Below are positions 35,522-46,230 of a DNA stretch of 64,000 nt, piece after piece. The DNA comes from CAWAYR01 sp050250955 (lineage in GTDB: Bacteria; Acidobacteriota; Vicinamibacteria; Vicinamibacterales; UBA2999): positions 818,145 through 882,144 of the forward strand of contig JBFWNR010000002.1 in NCBI GenBank assembly GCA_050250955.1, read 5' to 3'. A model generated the notes under the pieces. It did not search any database, was not told the origin of the DNA, and was given only the letters and a program-made list of their open reading frames with translations. Numbering within the stretch: the first letter of the stretch is position 1; the number at the start of each line of letters is the position of its first letter. Made by a program: the position numbers and the translations under genes.

Positions 35522-36124
35522 CTACGACCCGCCGGCCTTGCGCGGCGTCGTCGACTTCTTCGCCGGTCCGCGCGCGGGTTTGGACGCCTTGCTCGGTGCC
35601 GCGCCCTTGTCCTTCTTCTCGCCGCGGATCCGCTTGGCGGCGGTGCGCAGCCGCTCGCCGACGCTCTTCTGCGTCTTCGGCTGATCGCCGCCCTCGGCCT
35701 CGGCCGCCTTCTTCTCGGCCTCGGCCTTCTTCGGGTCGTATTCGGAGCCCACCAGCTCGATGAGCGCCGTCTCGGCGCCGTCGCCGCGACGGTAGCCGAG
35801 CTTGAGGATGCGGGTGTAGCCGCCGGGCCGCTCCATGAAGCGCGGCGCCAGCGTGTCGAACAGCTTGGCGACGACGTCCTCGTCGACGACGTGGCGCATC
35901 ACCAGCCGCCGCGCCGAGAGCGTGACGCCCTTGGGGTCGGCGGCGCGCACGCCGCGCTTGGCGGTGGTGATCAGCTTCTCGACGAAGGGCCGCAGTTCCT
36001 TGGCCTTCGGCAGCGTGGTGGTGATGTGCTCGTGGGCGAGCAACGCCGAGGCCTGGTTGCGCAGCAGCGCGATCCGGTGCTCGGTGACCCGTCCCAGCTT
36101 GCGATGTCCTACTCGGTGTCTCAT
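35522..36124 (-). CDS. rplQ: 50S ribosomal protein L17 with long basic C-terminal tail
   Basis: 200 residues from the ATG at 36124 (MRHRVGHRKLGR is the family N-terminus). The conserved L17 fold ends near residue 120, with GYTRILKLGYRRGDGAE and ALIELVG. About 75 extra residues rich in Lys, Ala and Glu follow, probably unfolded and rRNA-binding. L17 lies near the peptide exit on the large subunit. It is the last gene of the superoperon, 100 bp after rpoA. Confidence 0.96.
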   Translation of the reverse strand: MRHRVGHRKLGRVTEHRIALLRNQASALLAHEHITTTLPKAKELRPFVEKLITTAKRGVRAADPKGVTLSARRLVMRHVVDEDVVAKLFDTLAPRFMERPGGYTRILKLGYRRGDGAETALIELVGSEYDPKKAEAEKKAAEAEGGDQPKTQKSVGERLRTAAKRIRGEKKDKGAAPSKASKPARGPAKKSTTPRKAGGS

Positions 36125-36224
36125 GGTTCGTGTCCAGCGTTGAATCCAGCCGCCAGCCGCCACGACACCCCATCGCGCGAAGTCCGCGCCACGGGGATCC
36201 CGTCGCCGCCAGCCGCCTGGAGCG

Positions 36225-37199
<975 letters not shown>

Positions 37200-37334
37200 G
37201 GTCGGTCGTCCTTTCGCCACTGGGCCGGCAGCCCGGCCTCCAGACCTGCGGATCGAGATCGCCGGCCTCCCGCTGCAGGTCTGAGAGCTGCGGGCCGGCG
37301 ACTGGCGCCCGGGGGTGTCCTCCCGGGCCATGGC

Positions 37335-37961
37335 TTACTTCGAGTAGAGCTCGACGATCAGCTGTTCCTGCACCGGCAGGTTGATCTGCTCGCGGGTCGG
37401 CATCGACAGCACCTTGGCGCCGAGCTCGCCCTCGAGGGCGATCCACTCGGGGATGCCGCGGCCCTTGACCTCGTCGACGGCGTGCAGGATCGCGGGGTTC
37501 TCCCGGCTGGTCTGCCGCACCGACACGATGTCGCCGGCCTTCAGCGAGTAGGACGGGATGTCCACCTTCCGGCCGTTGACCAGGAAGTGCCCGTGGCGCA
37601 CCAGCTGACGGGCCTGCGCCCGCGAGGTGGCGAATCCCATGCGGTAGGTGGCGTTGTCGAGCCGGCGCTCGAGCAGCTGGAGCAGCGTGACGCCGGTGAC
37701 GCCGCGGGTGCGGTCGGCCATCTCGAAGTAGCGGCGGAACTGATCCTCCAGCACGCCGTAGATGCGCTTGACCTTCTGCTTCTCGCGCAGCTGCACGCCG
37801 TAGCCCTGCAGCTTGGAGGCCCGCCGACGGCCGTGCTGCCCCGGCGGCATGTTGCGCTTCTCGATGCCGCACTTCTCCGTGTAGCAGCGCTCGCCCTTGA
37901 GGAACAGCTTCATGCCCTCACGGCGGCACAGACGGCAGACGGGACCGGTGTATCGAGCCAT
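37335..37961 (-). CDS. rpsD: 30S ribosomal protein S4
   Basis: A 208-residue primary 16S rRNA-binding protein that starts small-subunit assembly. The N-terminus carries four cysteines (C9, C12, C26, C31), the zinc-binding form of S4. The S4 RNA-binding domain follows (RRLDNATYRMGFATSRAQAR). S4 often represses its own operon, but no leader structure was identified here. Confidence 0.97.
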   Translation of the reverse strand: MARYTGPVCRLCRREGMKLFLKGERCYTEKCGIEKRNMPPGQHGRRRASKLQGYGVQLREKQKVKRIYGVLEDQFRRYFEMADRTRGVTGVTLLQLLERRLDNATYRMGFATSRAQARQLVRHGHFLVNGRKVDIPSYSLKAGDIVSVRQTSRENPAILHAVDEVKGRGIPEWIALEGELGAKVLSMPTREQINLPVQEQLIVELYSK

Positions 37962-38000
37962 GTAACTCTGTCCTTCTCCCTGAAATCTCGTGAATCGCGC

Positions 38001-38417
38001 CTAGACGCGGCGACGCTTGGGCGGCCGGCAGCCGTTGTGGGGAATCGGCGTGACGTCGCGGATCGACTTGACCTCGATGCCGGCGTTCTGCAGTGCCCGC
38101 ACCGCCGACTCACGGCCGGACCCCGGCCCCTTGACCAGCACCTCGCACGACCGCATGCCGAAGGTCTTGGCGACGTTGCAGGCGGCCATCGCCGCCTGGG
38201 TGGCGGCGAACGGCGTGCCCTTGCGCGACCCCTTGAAACCGATGGCGCCGGCGCTCGACCACGACACCACGTTGCCCTCGGTGTCGGTGATGGTGATCAG
38301 GGTGTTGTTGAACGACGCCTGGATGTGGGCGAAGCCGTGGTGCACCACGCGCTTCTCGCCGCGCTTCTTGAACGTCTTCTTCTTCGGCGTCGGGTTGGCG
38401 CCTTCGGTCTTGGCCAT
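38001..38417 (-). CDS. rpsK: 30S ribosomal protein S11
   Basis: 138 residues, with the conserved GIEVKSIRDVTPIPHNGCRPPKRRRV end and FNNTLITITD core. It forms part of the platform of the small subunit near the mRNA exit. A Lys-rich N-terminal extension of about 20 residues is present. It is 3 bp after rpsM. Confidence 0.97.
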   Translation of the reverse strand: MAKTEGANPTPKKKTFKKRGEKRVVHHGFAHIQASFNNTLITITDTEGNVVSWSSAGAIGFKGSRKGTPFAATQAAMAACNVAKTFGMRSCEVLVKGPGSGRESAVRALQNAGIEVKSIRDVTPIPHNGCRPPKRRRV

Positions 38418-38420
38418 GGG

Positions 38421-38795
38421 TTACACCGTCTTCTTCTTGGCGACCGCGCCCTTGCGCGGCCCCTTGCGCGTGCGCGCGTTGGTGCGCGTGCGCTGCCCTC
38501 GCGCCGGCAGGCCGCGGCGGTGGCGCATGCCGCGGTAGCTGCCGATCTCCATGAGCCGCTTGATGTTCATGGAGATTTCCTTGCGGAGGTCGCCCTCCAC
38601 GCTGCCCTGCTCCTCGATGACGCGGCTGATCTTGCGCACGTCGTCGTCGGTGAGGTCCTTCACCCGGACGTCGCCGCTGACGCCGGCGCTCTCGAGGATC
38701 TTGCCGGCGCGGAAGCGTCCGATCCCGTAGATGTAGGTGAGCCCGATCTCGACCCGCTTGGTCCGCGGAAGATCAATGCCTGCAATTCGAGCCAT
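38421..38795 (-). CDS. rpsM: 30S ribosomal protein S13
   Basis: 124 residues, opening MARIAGIDLPRTKRVEIGLTYIYGIG and closing with the basic GLPARGQRTRTNARTRKG tail that reaches the P-site tRNA. It sits in the head of the small subunit. It is preceded by a heptamer array and rpmJ. Confidence 0.97.
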   Translation of the reverse strand: MARIAGIDLPRTKRVEIGLTYIYGIGRFRAGKILESAGVSGDVRVKDLTDDDVRKISRVIEEQGSVEGDLRKEISMNIKRLMEIGSYRGMRHRRGLPARGQRTRTNARTRKGPRKGAVAKKKTV

Positions 38796-38820
38796 GCTTG
38801 TGTGTCCCCGAGCCTCAGGT

Positions 38821-38852
38821 CTAGCCGCTAGCCGCTAGCCCCTAGCCGCTAG
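38821..38852. repeat. Heptamer array between rpmJ and rpsM
   Basis: Four and a half units of CTAGCCG with one variant (CTAGCCC) in the 61-bp gap between rpmJ and rpsM. Confidence 0.9.
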
Positions 38853-38856
38853 TGCT

Positions 38857-38970
38857 CTACCCCTGCCGCTGCTTGTGCTTGGCGTTGCTGCAGATCACCC
38901 GCACCACGCCCTTGCGACGCACGATCTTGCACTTGTCGCAGATTTTCTTGACCGACGCCCGCACCTTCAT
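38857..38970 (-). CDS. rpmJ: 50S ribosomal protein L36
   Basis: 37 residues. MKVRASVKKICDKCKIVRRK is the classical L36 start. The zinc ligands Cys11, Cys14, Cys27 and His32 are all present, so this is the zinc-containing form. It lies in the standard place between infA and rpsM, 14 bp after infA. Confidence 0.96.
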   Translation of the reverse strand: MKVRASVKKICDKCKIVRRKGVVRVICSNAKHKQRQG

Positions 38971-38984
38971 CGCTCGTCCTCGCT

Positions 38985-39215
38985 CTACAGCTTCTCGACG
39001 ATCCGCCCCCGGGTCCGATCCGTGGGCGACAACGCCAGCCGCACTCGATCTCCGACCACCACCCTGACGTAGTTGCGCCCCGGCGACCCGCCCGGATGTG
39101 CCACCACGTCGTGCCGTCCGTCGATCGTCACCCGCACCAGCGCGCTCGGCAGCAGCTCCCGCACCACCCCCTCGACGTGCAGGGGATTGGCACCCGCGTC
39201 CGCCCGCGCCGCCAT
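38985..39215 (-). CDS. infA: Translation initiation factor IF-1
   Basis: 76 residues forming one S1/OB domain: VEGVVRELLPSALVRVTIDG, then GRNYVRVVVGDRV and LSPTDRTRGRIVEKL. The N-terminus (MAARADAGANPLH) is longer and less conserved than usual. An upstream ATG at 39272 would overlap map and is not favoured. IF-1 blocks the A site during initiation. It is 8 bp after map. Confidence 0.93.
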   Translation of the reverse strand: MAARADAGANPLHVEGVVRELLPSALVRVTIDGRHDVVAHPGGSPGRNYVRVVVGDRVRLALSPTDRTRGRIVEKL

Positions 39216-39223
39216 CGGCCGTC

Positions 39224-39994
39224 CTACGCCGCCGCGTTGGCGGCGGTCTCCGGCCTGGTCAGTACCCGGCACCCGTCCGCGGTGACCGCGACCGTGTGCT
39301 CGAAGTGCGCCGAGAGGCTGCCGTCACGCGTGACCGCCGTCCACCCGTCGCTCAACACCTTCACGCCCGGCTGGCCGACGTTCACCATCGGCTCGATCGC
39401 CAGGACCATGCCCTCGGCCAGCCGCGGCCCGCGCCCCGGCGTGCCGTAGTTCGGGATCTGCGGCTCCTCGTGGAGCGCGGTGCCGATCCCGTGGCCGACG
39501 AACTCGCGCACCACCGAGAACCCGTGGCCCTCGACGTGCCGCTGCACCGCGGCGCCGATGTCCGACAGCCGCGCCCCGGCCTTCACCACCCGCAGGCCCT
39601 CTTCGAGCGCCTGGGCGGTCACCTCGAGCAGCCGGGTCGCCTCGGCGCTGACCGTGCCGACTGGCACGGTCACGGCGCTGTCCCCGAAGTAGCCGTCGAG
39701 CCGGGCGCCGAGATCGACCGACAGGATGTCGCCCTCGACCAGCTTGCGGGCCGAGGGAAACCCGTGCACGACCTGCTCGTTCACCGACGCGCAGATCGTC
39801 GACGGGTAGCCGTTGTAGCCCTTGAAGGCCGGCTCGGCCCCCGCCTCGCGCAGCCGCTGCTCGGCCCGCGCGTCGATCTCCGCCGTCGTCACCCCCGGGG
39901 CGACCATCGCCCGCAGCTCGGCGAGGACGCGGGCGACCAGCGCGTTGACCCGCGCCAGCCGTTCCAGTTCCGCCGCCGATCGACAGACGATCAC
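39224..39994 (-). CDS. map: Methionine aminopeptidase, type I
   Basis: 256 residues from a GTG at 39994 with AGGAGG four bases upstream, overlapping the adk stop by 3 bp. The five metal ligands are visible: two Asp in VDLGARLDGYFGDSA, His in GHGIGTALHEEP, Glu in LAIEPMV and Glu in HFEHTVAV. It removes the initiator Met from new proteins at the ribosome. The order secY-adk-map-infA is standard for spc operons. Confidence 0.96.
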   Translation of the reverse strand: MIVCRSAAELERLARVNALVARVLAELRAMVAPGVTTAEIDARAEQRLREAGAEPAFKGYNGYPSTICASVNEQVVHGFPSARKLVEGDILSVDLGARLDGYFGDSAVTVPVGTVSAEATRLLEVTAQALEEGLRVVKAGARLSDIGAAVQRHVEGHGFSVVREFVGHGIGTALHEEPQIPNYGTPGRGPRLAEGMVLAIEPMVNVGQPGVKVLSDGWTAVTRDGSLSAHFEHTVAVTADGCRVLTRPETAANAAA

Positions 39995-40659
39995 CGCGCC
40001 TCCTGTCCCTTCCCGCACATCTCCGTCACCGCGGTGGAGATGGCCTGGTACACCGCCAGCGGCGGCTGCGCCCCGTCGATGCGACGGAACGTCGGCCGCC
40101 CCTCGTAGAACCCGATCATCGGCTGGGTCTCACGCCAGTAGATCCGCAGCCGATCCCGCACCACCTGCTCGCTGTCGTCCGACCGCTGCACCAGCCGGCC
40201 GCCGCACACCTTGCACGCCTGGGCCAGCGACGGGTCGCCGTCGAACGCCGACACCGTGGCGCCGCAGCGCTCGCAAATCCGCCGCCCACGCACCCGCCGC
40301 ACCAGCTCGTCGTCCGGCACGCGGATCTCCAGCACCGTCAGCGGCGCGCCGTCGAGCAGCCCGTCGAGGGCCTCGGCCTGCGCCACGGTGCGCGGAAACC
40401 CGTCGAGCACGAACCCGGCGGCGGCGTCGGCCTCGGCCAGCCGCTCGCGCACCAGGGCGACGATCAGGTCGTCGCTCACCAGGTCGCCGCGCGCCACCGT
40501 CTCCTTCACCAGGTGGCCGAGATTGCTCCCCGAGGTCACCGCATCGCGCAGCATGTCCCCGGTCGAAATCTTCGGCACGCCGTGATCACCCGCGATCCTC
40601 GCCGCCTGTGTCCCCTTCCCCGCGCCCGGCGGGCCCAGCATCAACAACCGCAGTGCCAT
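39991..40659 (-). CDS. adk: Adenylate kinase, zinc-LID type
   Basis: 222 residues. P-loop GPPGAGKGTQAARIA at the N-terminus, DGFPRT in the CORE, and a LID domain with CERC and CKVC, four cysteines that bind zinc as in Gram-positive and some other enzymes. It catalyses ATP + AMP to 2 ADP. It lies 14 bp after secY and is coupled to map. Confidence 0.96.
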   Translation of the reverse strand: MALRLLMLGPPGAGKGTQAARIAGDHGVPKISTGDMLRDAVTSGSNLGHLVKETVARGDLVSDDLIVALVRERLAEADAAAGFVLDGFPRTVAQAEALDGLLDGAPLTVLEIRVPDDELVRRVRGRRICERCGATVSAFDGDPSLAQACKVCGGRLVQRSDDSEQVVRDRLRIYWRETQPMIGFYEGRPTFRRIDGAQPPLAVYQAISTAVTEMCGKGQEAR

Positions 40660-40673
40660 CCTGGTGGCCACCG

Positions 40674-42062
<1,389 letters not shown>

Positions 42063-42085
42063 GGGTTGCCCCGCTGTCCGTCCGA

Positions 42086-42553
42086 TCAGGCCCCGGCGGC
42101 GGTGAGCACCGACGCCGTGCCGCCGGCGGCGGCGATCTTCTCGGCCGCCTTGCCGCTGAACTTGTGCGCCGACACGCTCAGCGCCTTGTCGACGTCGCCG
42201 CGCGCCAGCACCTTGATCAGCGCCCGCCGATCGGTGACCAGCCCGGCGGCGCGCAGCGCCTCGGGATCGACGGTGGCACCGGCGTCGAACCGGGCCGCGA
42301 TGCTGTCGAGGTTGACCACCGCGTACTCGACACGGAACACGTTGGTGAAGCCGCGCTTCGGGATGCGGCGGTGCAGCGGCATCTGGCCGCCCTCGAAGCC
42401 GCGCTTGAACTTGAAGCCCGACCGCGACTTGGCGCCCTTGTAACCGCGCGCCGCCGTCTTGCCGTTGCCCGACCCGGGCCCGCGGCCGACCCGCTTGCGC
42501 GTGAACTTGGCGCCACGAGCCGGCTTGAGGTTGCTGAGATTGGTCTTCGCCAT
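42086..42553 (-). CDS. rplO: 50S ribosomal protein L15
   Basis: 155 residues, with the Gly/Lys/Arg-rich unfolded N-terminal half (RKRVGRGPGSGNGKTAARGYKGAKSR, GFEGGQMPLHRRIPKRGF) and a globular C-terminal half. It is a late large-subunit assembly protein. It follows rpmD by 4 bp and precedes secY by 23 bp. Confidence 0.97.
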   Translation of the reverse strand: MAKTNLSNLKPARGAKFTRKRVGRGPGSGNGKTAARGYKGAKSRSGFKFKRGFEGGQMPLHRRIPKRGFTNVFRVEYAVVNLDSIAARFDAGATVDPEALRAAGLVTDRRALIKVLARGDVDKALSVSAHKFSGKAAEKIAAAGGTASVLTAAGA

Positions 42554-42557
42554 GTGC

Positions 42558-42767
42558 CTACTCGGCCACCGTCACCAGGTGGCGCACCTTGTGGATCATG
42601 CCGCGGGTTTCGGGCGTGTCCACCAGCTCGACGGTGTGGCGGATGCGGCGCAGCCCCATCCCGCGCACCGTCTCGGCCTGGGTGCGGTCGAACCCGATCG
42701 GGCTCCGCACCAGGGTGATCTTCACGGTCTTGCCCGACTTCGGCCGGGTCGTCGTCTTCGCGTTCAT
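42558..42767 (-). CDS. rpmD: 50S ribosomal protein L30
   Basis: 69 residues with KTVKITLVRSPIG, then LGLRRIRHTVEL-like core (GLRRIRHTVELVDTPETRGMI). An N-terminal extension of about 12 residues is present. The gene lies between rpsE and rplO as expected. Confidence 0.95.
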   Translation of the reverse strand: MNAKTTTRPKSGKTVKITLVRSPIGFDRTQAETVRGMGLRRIRHTVELVDTPETRGMIHKVRHLVTVAE

Positions 42768-42781
42768 AGGTCGTCTGCCGC

Positions 42782-43300
42782 CTACGCCGTGGCGCCGGCG
42801 ACCTCCTCGAGATCCTTGCCACGCAGCCGGGCCACCGCCCGCGGGTCCTTCAGCATCGCCAGGGCGGTGAAGGTGGCACGGACGACGTTGTGGGGGTTGG
42901 CGGTGCCGAGCGACTTGGTCAGCACGTTGTGGATACCGGCCGACTCGACCACGGCGCGCACGCCGCCGCCGGCGATGATGCCGGTGCCCTCGGGCGCCGG
43001 CTTCAGCAGCACGCGCCCGGCGCCGTAGCGCCCCAGCGCCGCGTGCGGAATCGACGTGCCCTGCAGCGGCACGCGGATCAGATTCTTCTTGGCCGCCTCG
43101 ATGCCCTTCTTGATCGCCGAGGGCACCTCCTTGGCCTTGCCGATGCCGAAGCCGACGACGCCCTGGCCGTCGCCGACGACCACCAGCGCGCTGAAGCTCA
43201 GGTTCTTGCCGCCCTTGACCACCTTGGTGACCCGGTTGATGGCCACCACGGTGTCCTTGATGTCGAGCTGGCCTGCGTCGATCCGTTCACGTGTCCGCAT
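42782..43300 (-). CDS. rpsE: 30S ribosomal protein S5
   Basis: 172 residues. The double-stranded RNA-binding-like N-terminal domain (VVAINRVTKVVKGGKNLSFSALVVVGD) is followed by the C-terminal GTGIIAGGGVRAVVESAGI motif. S5 affects decoding accuracy at the mRNA entry site. It is 11 bp after rplR. Confidence 0.97.
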   Translation of the reverse strand: MRTRERIDAGQLDIKDTVVAINRVTKVVKGGKNLSFSALVVVGDGQGVVGFGIGKAKEVPSAIKKGIEAAKKNLIRVPLQGTSIPHAALGRYGAGRVLLKPAPEGTGIIAGGGVRAVVESAGIHNVLTKSLGTANPHNVVRATFTALAMLKDPRAVARLRGKDLEEVAGATA

Positions 43301-43311
43301 ATGTGTCGCTC

Positions 43312-43686
43312 TCAGAACTCCAGCCCGGCCTTGCGGGCGGCCTCGGCCACTTCCTTGACCCGGCCGTGGTAGAGGAAGCCATTGCGATCGAACACCACGC
43401 GCGAGATGCCCTGTGCCTTGAGGCGCTCCGCAATCGCTTCGCCAATCACGGCGGCGCCCTTGTTGTTGCCGGCCCGGGCCCCGTCGGCCAGCCTGGCCTT
43501 CATCGCCGGCTCGACGCTCGACGCCGACGCCAGCGTCCGGCCGCCGAGGTCGTCGATCACCTGCACGTAGATGTGGCCGACGCTGCGGAACACGCTCAGG
43601 CGTGGCCGCTCCGACGTCCCGCGCACCCGCTTGCGGATCCGGTACTTGATCCGCTCCCGCCGCTGTTCCCTGTTGGTGACCTTCAT
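43312..43686 (-). CDS. rplR: 50S ribosomal protein L18
   Basis: 124 residues with RPRLSVFRSVGHIYVQVIDD and the C-terminal VVFDRNGFLYHGRVKEVAEAARKAGLEF. It binds 5S rRNA with L5 and L25. It is 4 bp after rplF. Confidence 0.97.
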   Translation of the reverse strand: MKVTNREQRRERIKYRIRKRVRGTSERPRLSVFRSVGHIYVQVIDDLGGRTLASASSVEPAMKARLADGARAGNNKGAAVIGEAIAERLKAQGISRVVFDRNGFLYHGRVKEVAEAARKAGLEF

Positions 43687-43690
43687 GGCG

Positions 43691-44227
43691 CTACGCCCCC
43701 GTCTTCCCGGCCTTCTTCTTCAGCACTTCACCGGTGTAGCGCACGCCCTTCTGCTGGTAGGGATCGGGCTTGCGCAGCCGGCGCATGTTGGCGGCCACCT
43801 GGCCGACCAGCTGGCGATCGACGCCGGTGACCGTGATGTGGGTCTGCTTGTCGACGGCGACGTCGATGCCGGTCGGGATGTCGAACACGACCGGGTGCGA
43901 GTAGCCGAGGGCGAAGTGCACCTGCTTGCCCTTGAGTTCGGCGCGGTAGCCGACGCCGACGATGTCGAGCTCCCGCTTCCAGCCCTCGGACACGCCGAGG
44001 ACGGCGTTGGCGACCAGGCTGCGGGCCAGGCCGTGGAACTTGGCCAGCGCCTTCTCGTCGCGCTCGCGCCTGGCCAGCACCTGGCCGTCCTCGATCGCCA
44101 TCACCACGCCGGGCGGCAACGGCTGGCGCATCTGGCCCTTGGGGCCCTTGACGTCGACCGCGGCGCCGTCCAGCTTGACGGTGACGCCCTTCGGAATCGG
44201 AATCGGCTTCTTCCCAATACGAGACAT
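43691..44227 (-). CDS. rplF: 50S ribosomal protein L6
   Basis: 178 residues, two repeated alpha-beta domains. MSRIGKKPIPIPKGV opens the protein and the C-terminal GYTGEVLKKK-like sequence appears as RYTGEVLKKKAGK. It lies near the sarcin-ricin loop and the factor-binding site. A heptamer array separates it from rpsH. Confidence 0.97.
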   Translation of the reverse strand: MSRIGKKPIPIPKGVTVKLDGAAVDVKGPKGQMRQPLPPGVVMAIEDGQVLARRERDEKALAKFHGLARSLVANAVLGVSEGWKRELDIVGVGYRAELKGKQVHFALGYSHPVVFDIPTGIDVAVDKQTHITVTGVDRQLVGQVAANMRRLRKPDPYQQKGVRYTGEVLKKKAGKTGA

Positions 44228-44243
44228 TGCGGTTTCCCAGCAG

Positions 44244-44271
44244 CGGCTAGCGGCTAGCGGCTAGCGGCCAG
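44244..44271. repeat. Heptamer array between rpsH and rplF, reversed orientation
   Basis: Three CGGCTAG units plus CGGCCAG. Relative to the transcript it is inverted compared with the other arrays in the ribosomal superoperon. Confidence 0.9.
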
Positions 44272-44285
44272 AAAGAGTCGAACCA

Positions 44286-44699
44286 CTACCACACGTTGCA
44301 GAGGATCTCGCCGCCGACGCCGGCCTTGGCGGCGGCCCGGCCGGTCATCACTCCGCGCGAGGTCGTCAGGATGGCGACGCCCAGGCCGCCGAGCACCGCC
44401 GGCACCGTCCCGGCACCGGCGTAGACCCGGCGCCCCGGCCGGCTCACCCGCTGGATCCCCGAGATGACCCGCTCGCCGCCCGGCCCGTACTTGAGCAGCA
44501 GCCGGATGATCGGCCGCGCGGCGCCGCCCGGCTTGGCCGGCTTGTCCTCGAGCAGCTTGTAGCCGGCGATGTAGCCTTCGTCCTGGAGAATCTTCGCGAT
44601 CTCGGTCTTCAGCTTCGACGCCGGCATGTCGACGCGGTGGTGTCTGGCCGACACCGCGTTGCGCACCCGGGTGAGCATGTCTGCGATCGGATCAGTCAT
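44286..44699 (-). CDS. rpsH: 30S ribosomal protein S8
   Basis: 137 residues: MTDPIADMLTRVRNAVSARH at the start and the C-terminal TTSRGVMTGRAAAKAGVGGEILCNVW. It is a primary 16S rRNA binder in the platform and in E. coli the repressor of the spc operon. It follows rpsN with a heptamer array between. Confidence 0.97.
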   Translation of the reverse strand: MTDPIADMLTRVRNAVSARHHRVDMPASKLKTEIAKILQDEGYIAGYKLLEDKPAKPGGAARPIIRLLLKYGPGGERVISGIQRVSRPGRRVYAGAGTVPAVLGGLGVAILTTSRGVMTGRAAAKAGVGGEILCNVW

Positions 44700-44709
44700 G
44701 TGTGTTCCT

Positions 44710-44741
44710 CTAGCCGCTAGCCGCTAGTCCCCAGCCGCTAG
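44710..44741. repeat. Heptamer array between rpsN and rpsH
   Basis: Units CTAGCCG (twice), CTAGTCC, CCAGCCG and a partial CTAG in the 44-bp gap just before the rpsN stop. Confidence 0.88.
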
Positions 44742-44743
44742 TT

Positions 44744-44929
44744 CTACCAACTGCTCTTGGTGACGCCCGCGACGTCGCCGGTCAGGGCGCACTCGCGGAA
44801 GCACAGACGGCACAGCGCGAACTTGCGCAGGTAGGCACGCGGCCGGCCGCAGCGCTGGCAGCGGTTGCGGTGGCGCACCTTGTACTTCAGGGTCTTCTTC
44901 TCACGGGCCATCTTCGCGGTCGTCGCCAT
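44744..44929 (-). CDS. rpsN: 30S ribosomal protein S14, short zinc-binding type
   Basis: A 61-residue S14 of the short form (also called rpsZ). The zinc ligands are the pairs CQRC and CRLC separated by 12 residues, followed by FRECALTGDVAGVTKSSW, the typical end. Lies between rplE and rpsH. The N-terminal nine residues before AREKK may be extra if the ATG at 44911 is used. Confidence 0.95.
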   Translation of the reverse strand: MATTAKMAREKKTLKYKVRHRNRCQRCGRPRAYLRKFALCRLCFRECALTGDVAGVTKSSW

Positions 44930-44939
44930 CGCTCGATCC

Positions 44940-45497
44940 TCAGTTCGTCCGGAACGGCATGCCCAGCAGCTGCAGCAGCTTGCGGGCCTCCTCGTCGGTC
45001 TTGGCCGTGGTCACCACGCACACGTTCATGCCGCGCGCCTTGTCGACCTTGAGGTAGTCGATCTCGGTGAAGATCAGCTGGTCGCGCAGCCCGAGCGTGA
45101 AGTTGCCGCGGCCGTCGAACCCCCGTCCCGACACGCCGCGGAAGTCGCGGACGCGCGGCAGCGCGATGCTGACCAGACGGTCGAGGAAGTCGTACATCCG
45201 CTCGCCGCGCAGCGTCACCATGGCGCCGATCGCCTGCCCCTGGCGCACCTTGAACTGCGCCACCGACTTCTTGGCGCGGCGCACCGCCGCCTTCTGGCCG
45301 GTGATCTTGGCCAGCTCGTCGGCGCCGACGTCGATGACCTTGGCGTTCTGCGTCGCCTCGCCGAGGCCCATGTTGACGACGACCTTCTCGATCTTGGGCA
45401 CGGCCATCACGTTGCCGTAGCCGAACTCCTTCGACAACGCCGGCACCACGTCCTTGACGTAGCGCTCGCGCAGCCGGCTGCTCTTCTGCGTGCTCAT
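44940..45497 (-). CDS. rplE: 50S ribosomal protein L5
   Basis: 185 residues. VPKIEKVVVNMGLGEATQNAK and the C-terminal FTEIDYLKVDKARGMNVCVVTTAKTDEEARKLL are diagnostic. It binds 5S rRNA and contacts the P-site tRNA. It overlaps rplX by 4 bp. Confidence 0.97.
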   Translation of the reverse strand: MSTQKSSRLRERYVKDVVPALSKEFGYGNVMAVPKIEKVVVNMGLGEATQNAKVIDVGADELAKITGQKAAVRRAKKSVAQFKVRQGQAIGAMVTLRGERMYDFLDRLVSIALPRVRDFRGVSGRGFDGRGNFTLGLRDQLIFTEIDYLKVDKARGMNVCVVTTAKTDEEARKLLQLLGMPFRTN

Positions 45498-45841
45498 CTC
45501 GTCACTCCGCGCTTGCGGCGAACCCGCGTCTTGGTGCCGTCGCCGGCCAGCGCCGTGCCCATCCGCGACGGCGTCCCCGAGTCGGCATCGACCAGCATCA
45601 CGTTGGAGAGGTGGATCGCCGATTCGCGCTCGAGAATCCCGCCCTTGATGTTCTTCTGCGGGTTGGGCCGGGTGTGGCGCTTGACCATCCCGACCCCCTC
45701 GACGACGACGCGATTGCGCTCCGGCAGCACCTGCAGCACGCGTCCGCGCTTGCCGCGATCCTTGCCGGCCCGCACCAGCACCGTGTCGTCCTTCCTGATC
45801 CGCACCTTGGCGTCGTTCTTGATGATCCGGGCTTTGGCCAT
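45494..45841 (-). CDS. rplX: 50S ribosomal protein L24
   Basis: 115 residues with a KOW motif (VRAGKDRGKRGRVLQVLPERN) and the GGILERESAIHLSNVML sequence. It is an assembly initiator of the large subunit. It lies 2 bp after rplN and overlaps rplE. Confidence 0.96.
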   Translation of the reverse strand: MAKARIIKNDAKVRIRKDDTVLVRAGKDRGKRGRVLQVLPERNRVVVEGVGMVKRHTRPNPQKNIKGGILERESAIHLSNVMLVDADSGTPSRMGTALAGDGTKTRVRRKRGVTR

Positions 45842-45843
45842 CG

Positions 45844-46212
45844 CTACAGCACCTCGGGAGCGAGCGAGATGATCTTCATGAAGCGCCGCTCGCGCAGTTC
45901 ACGGGCCACCGGACCGAAGACACGGGTGCCGACCGGCTCGTTGCTGTCGTTGACCAGGACGGCGGCGTTGCGGTCGAAGCGGATGTAGCTGCCGTCGCGC
46001 CGGCGCTGCTCCTTGCGCACCCGGACGATCACCGCCTTCACCACCGTGCCCTTCTTGACGTTGGACTCGGGCGTCGCTTCCTTCACCGAGGCGGTGACGA
46101 TGTCGCCGAGCCGGGCGTAGCGGCCGGTCGAACCGCCGATCGGGTTGATCACCGAGAGCTTGCGTGCGCCGGAGTTGTCGGCGACGTCGAGAATCGTCCG
46201 CATCTGGATCAT
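45844..46212 (-). CDS. rplN: 50S ribosomal protein L14
   Basis: A 122-residue, universally conserved five-stranded barrel: MIQMRTILDVADNSGARKL and FGPVARELRERRFMKIISLAPEVL. It contacts the small subunit and is the binding site of silencing factor RsfS. Confidence 0.97.
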   Translation of the reverse strand: MIQMRTILDVADNSGARKLSVINPIGGSTGRYARLGDIVTASVKEATPESNVKKGTVVKAVIVRVRKEQRRRDGSYIRFDRNAAVLVNDSNEPVGTRVFGPVARELRERRFMKIISLAPEVL

Positions 46213-46230
46213 GGCGGCGTCTCCTCTCCC

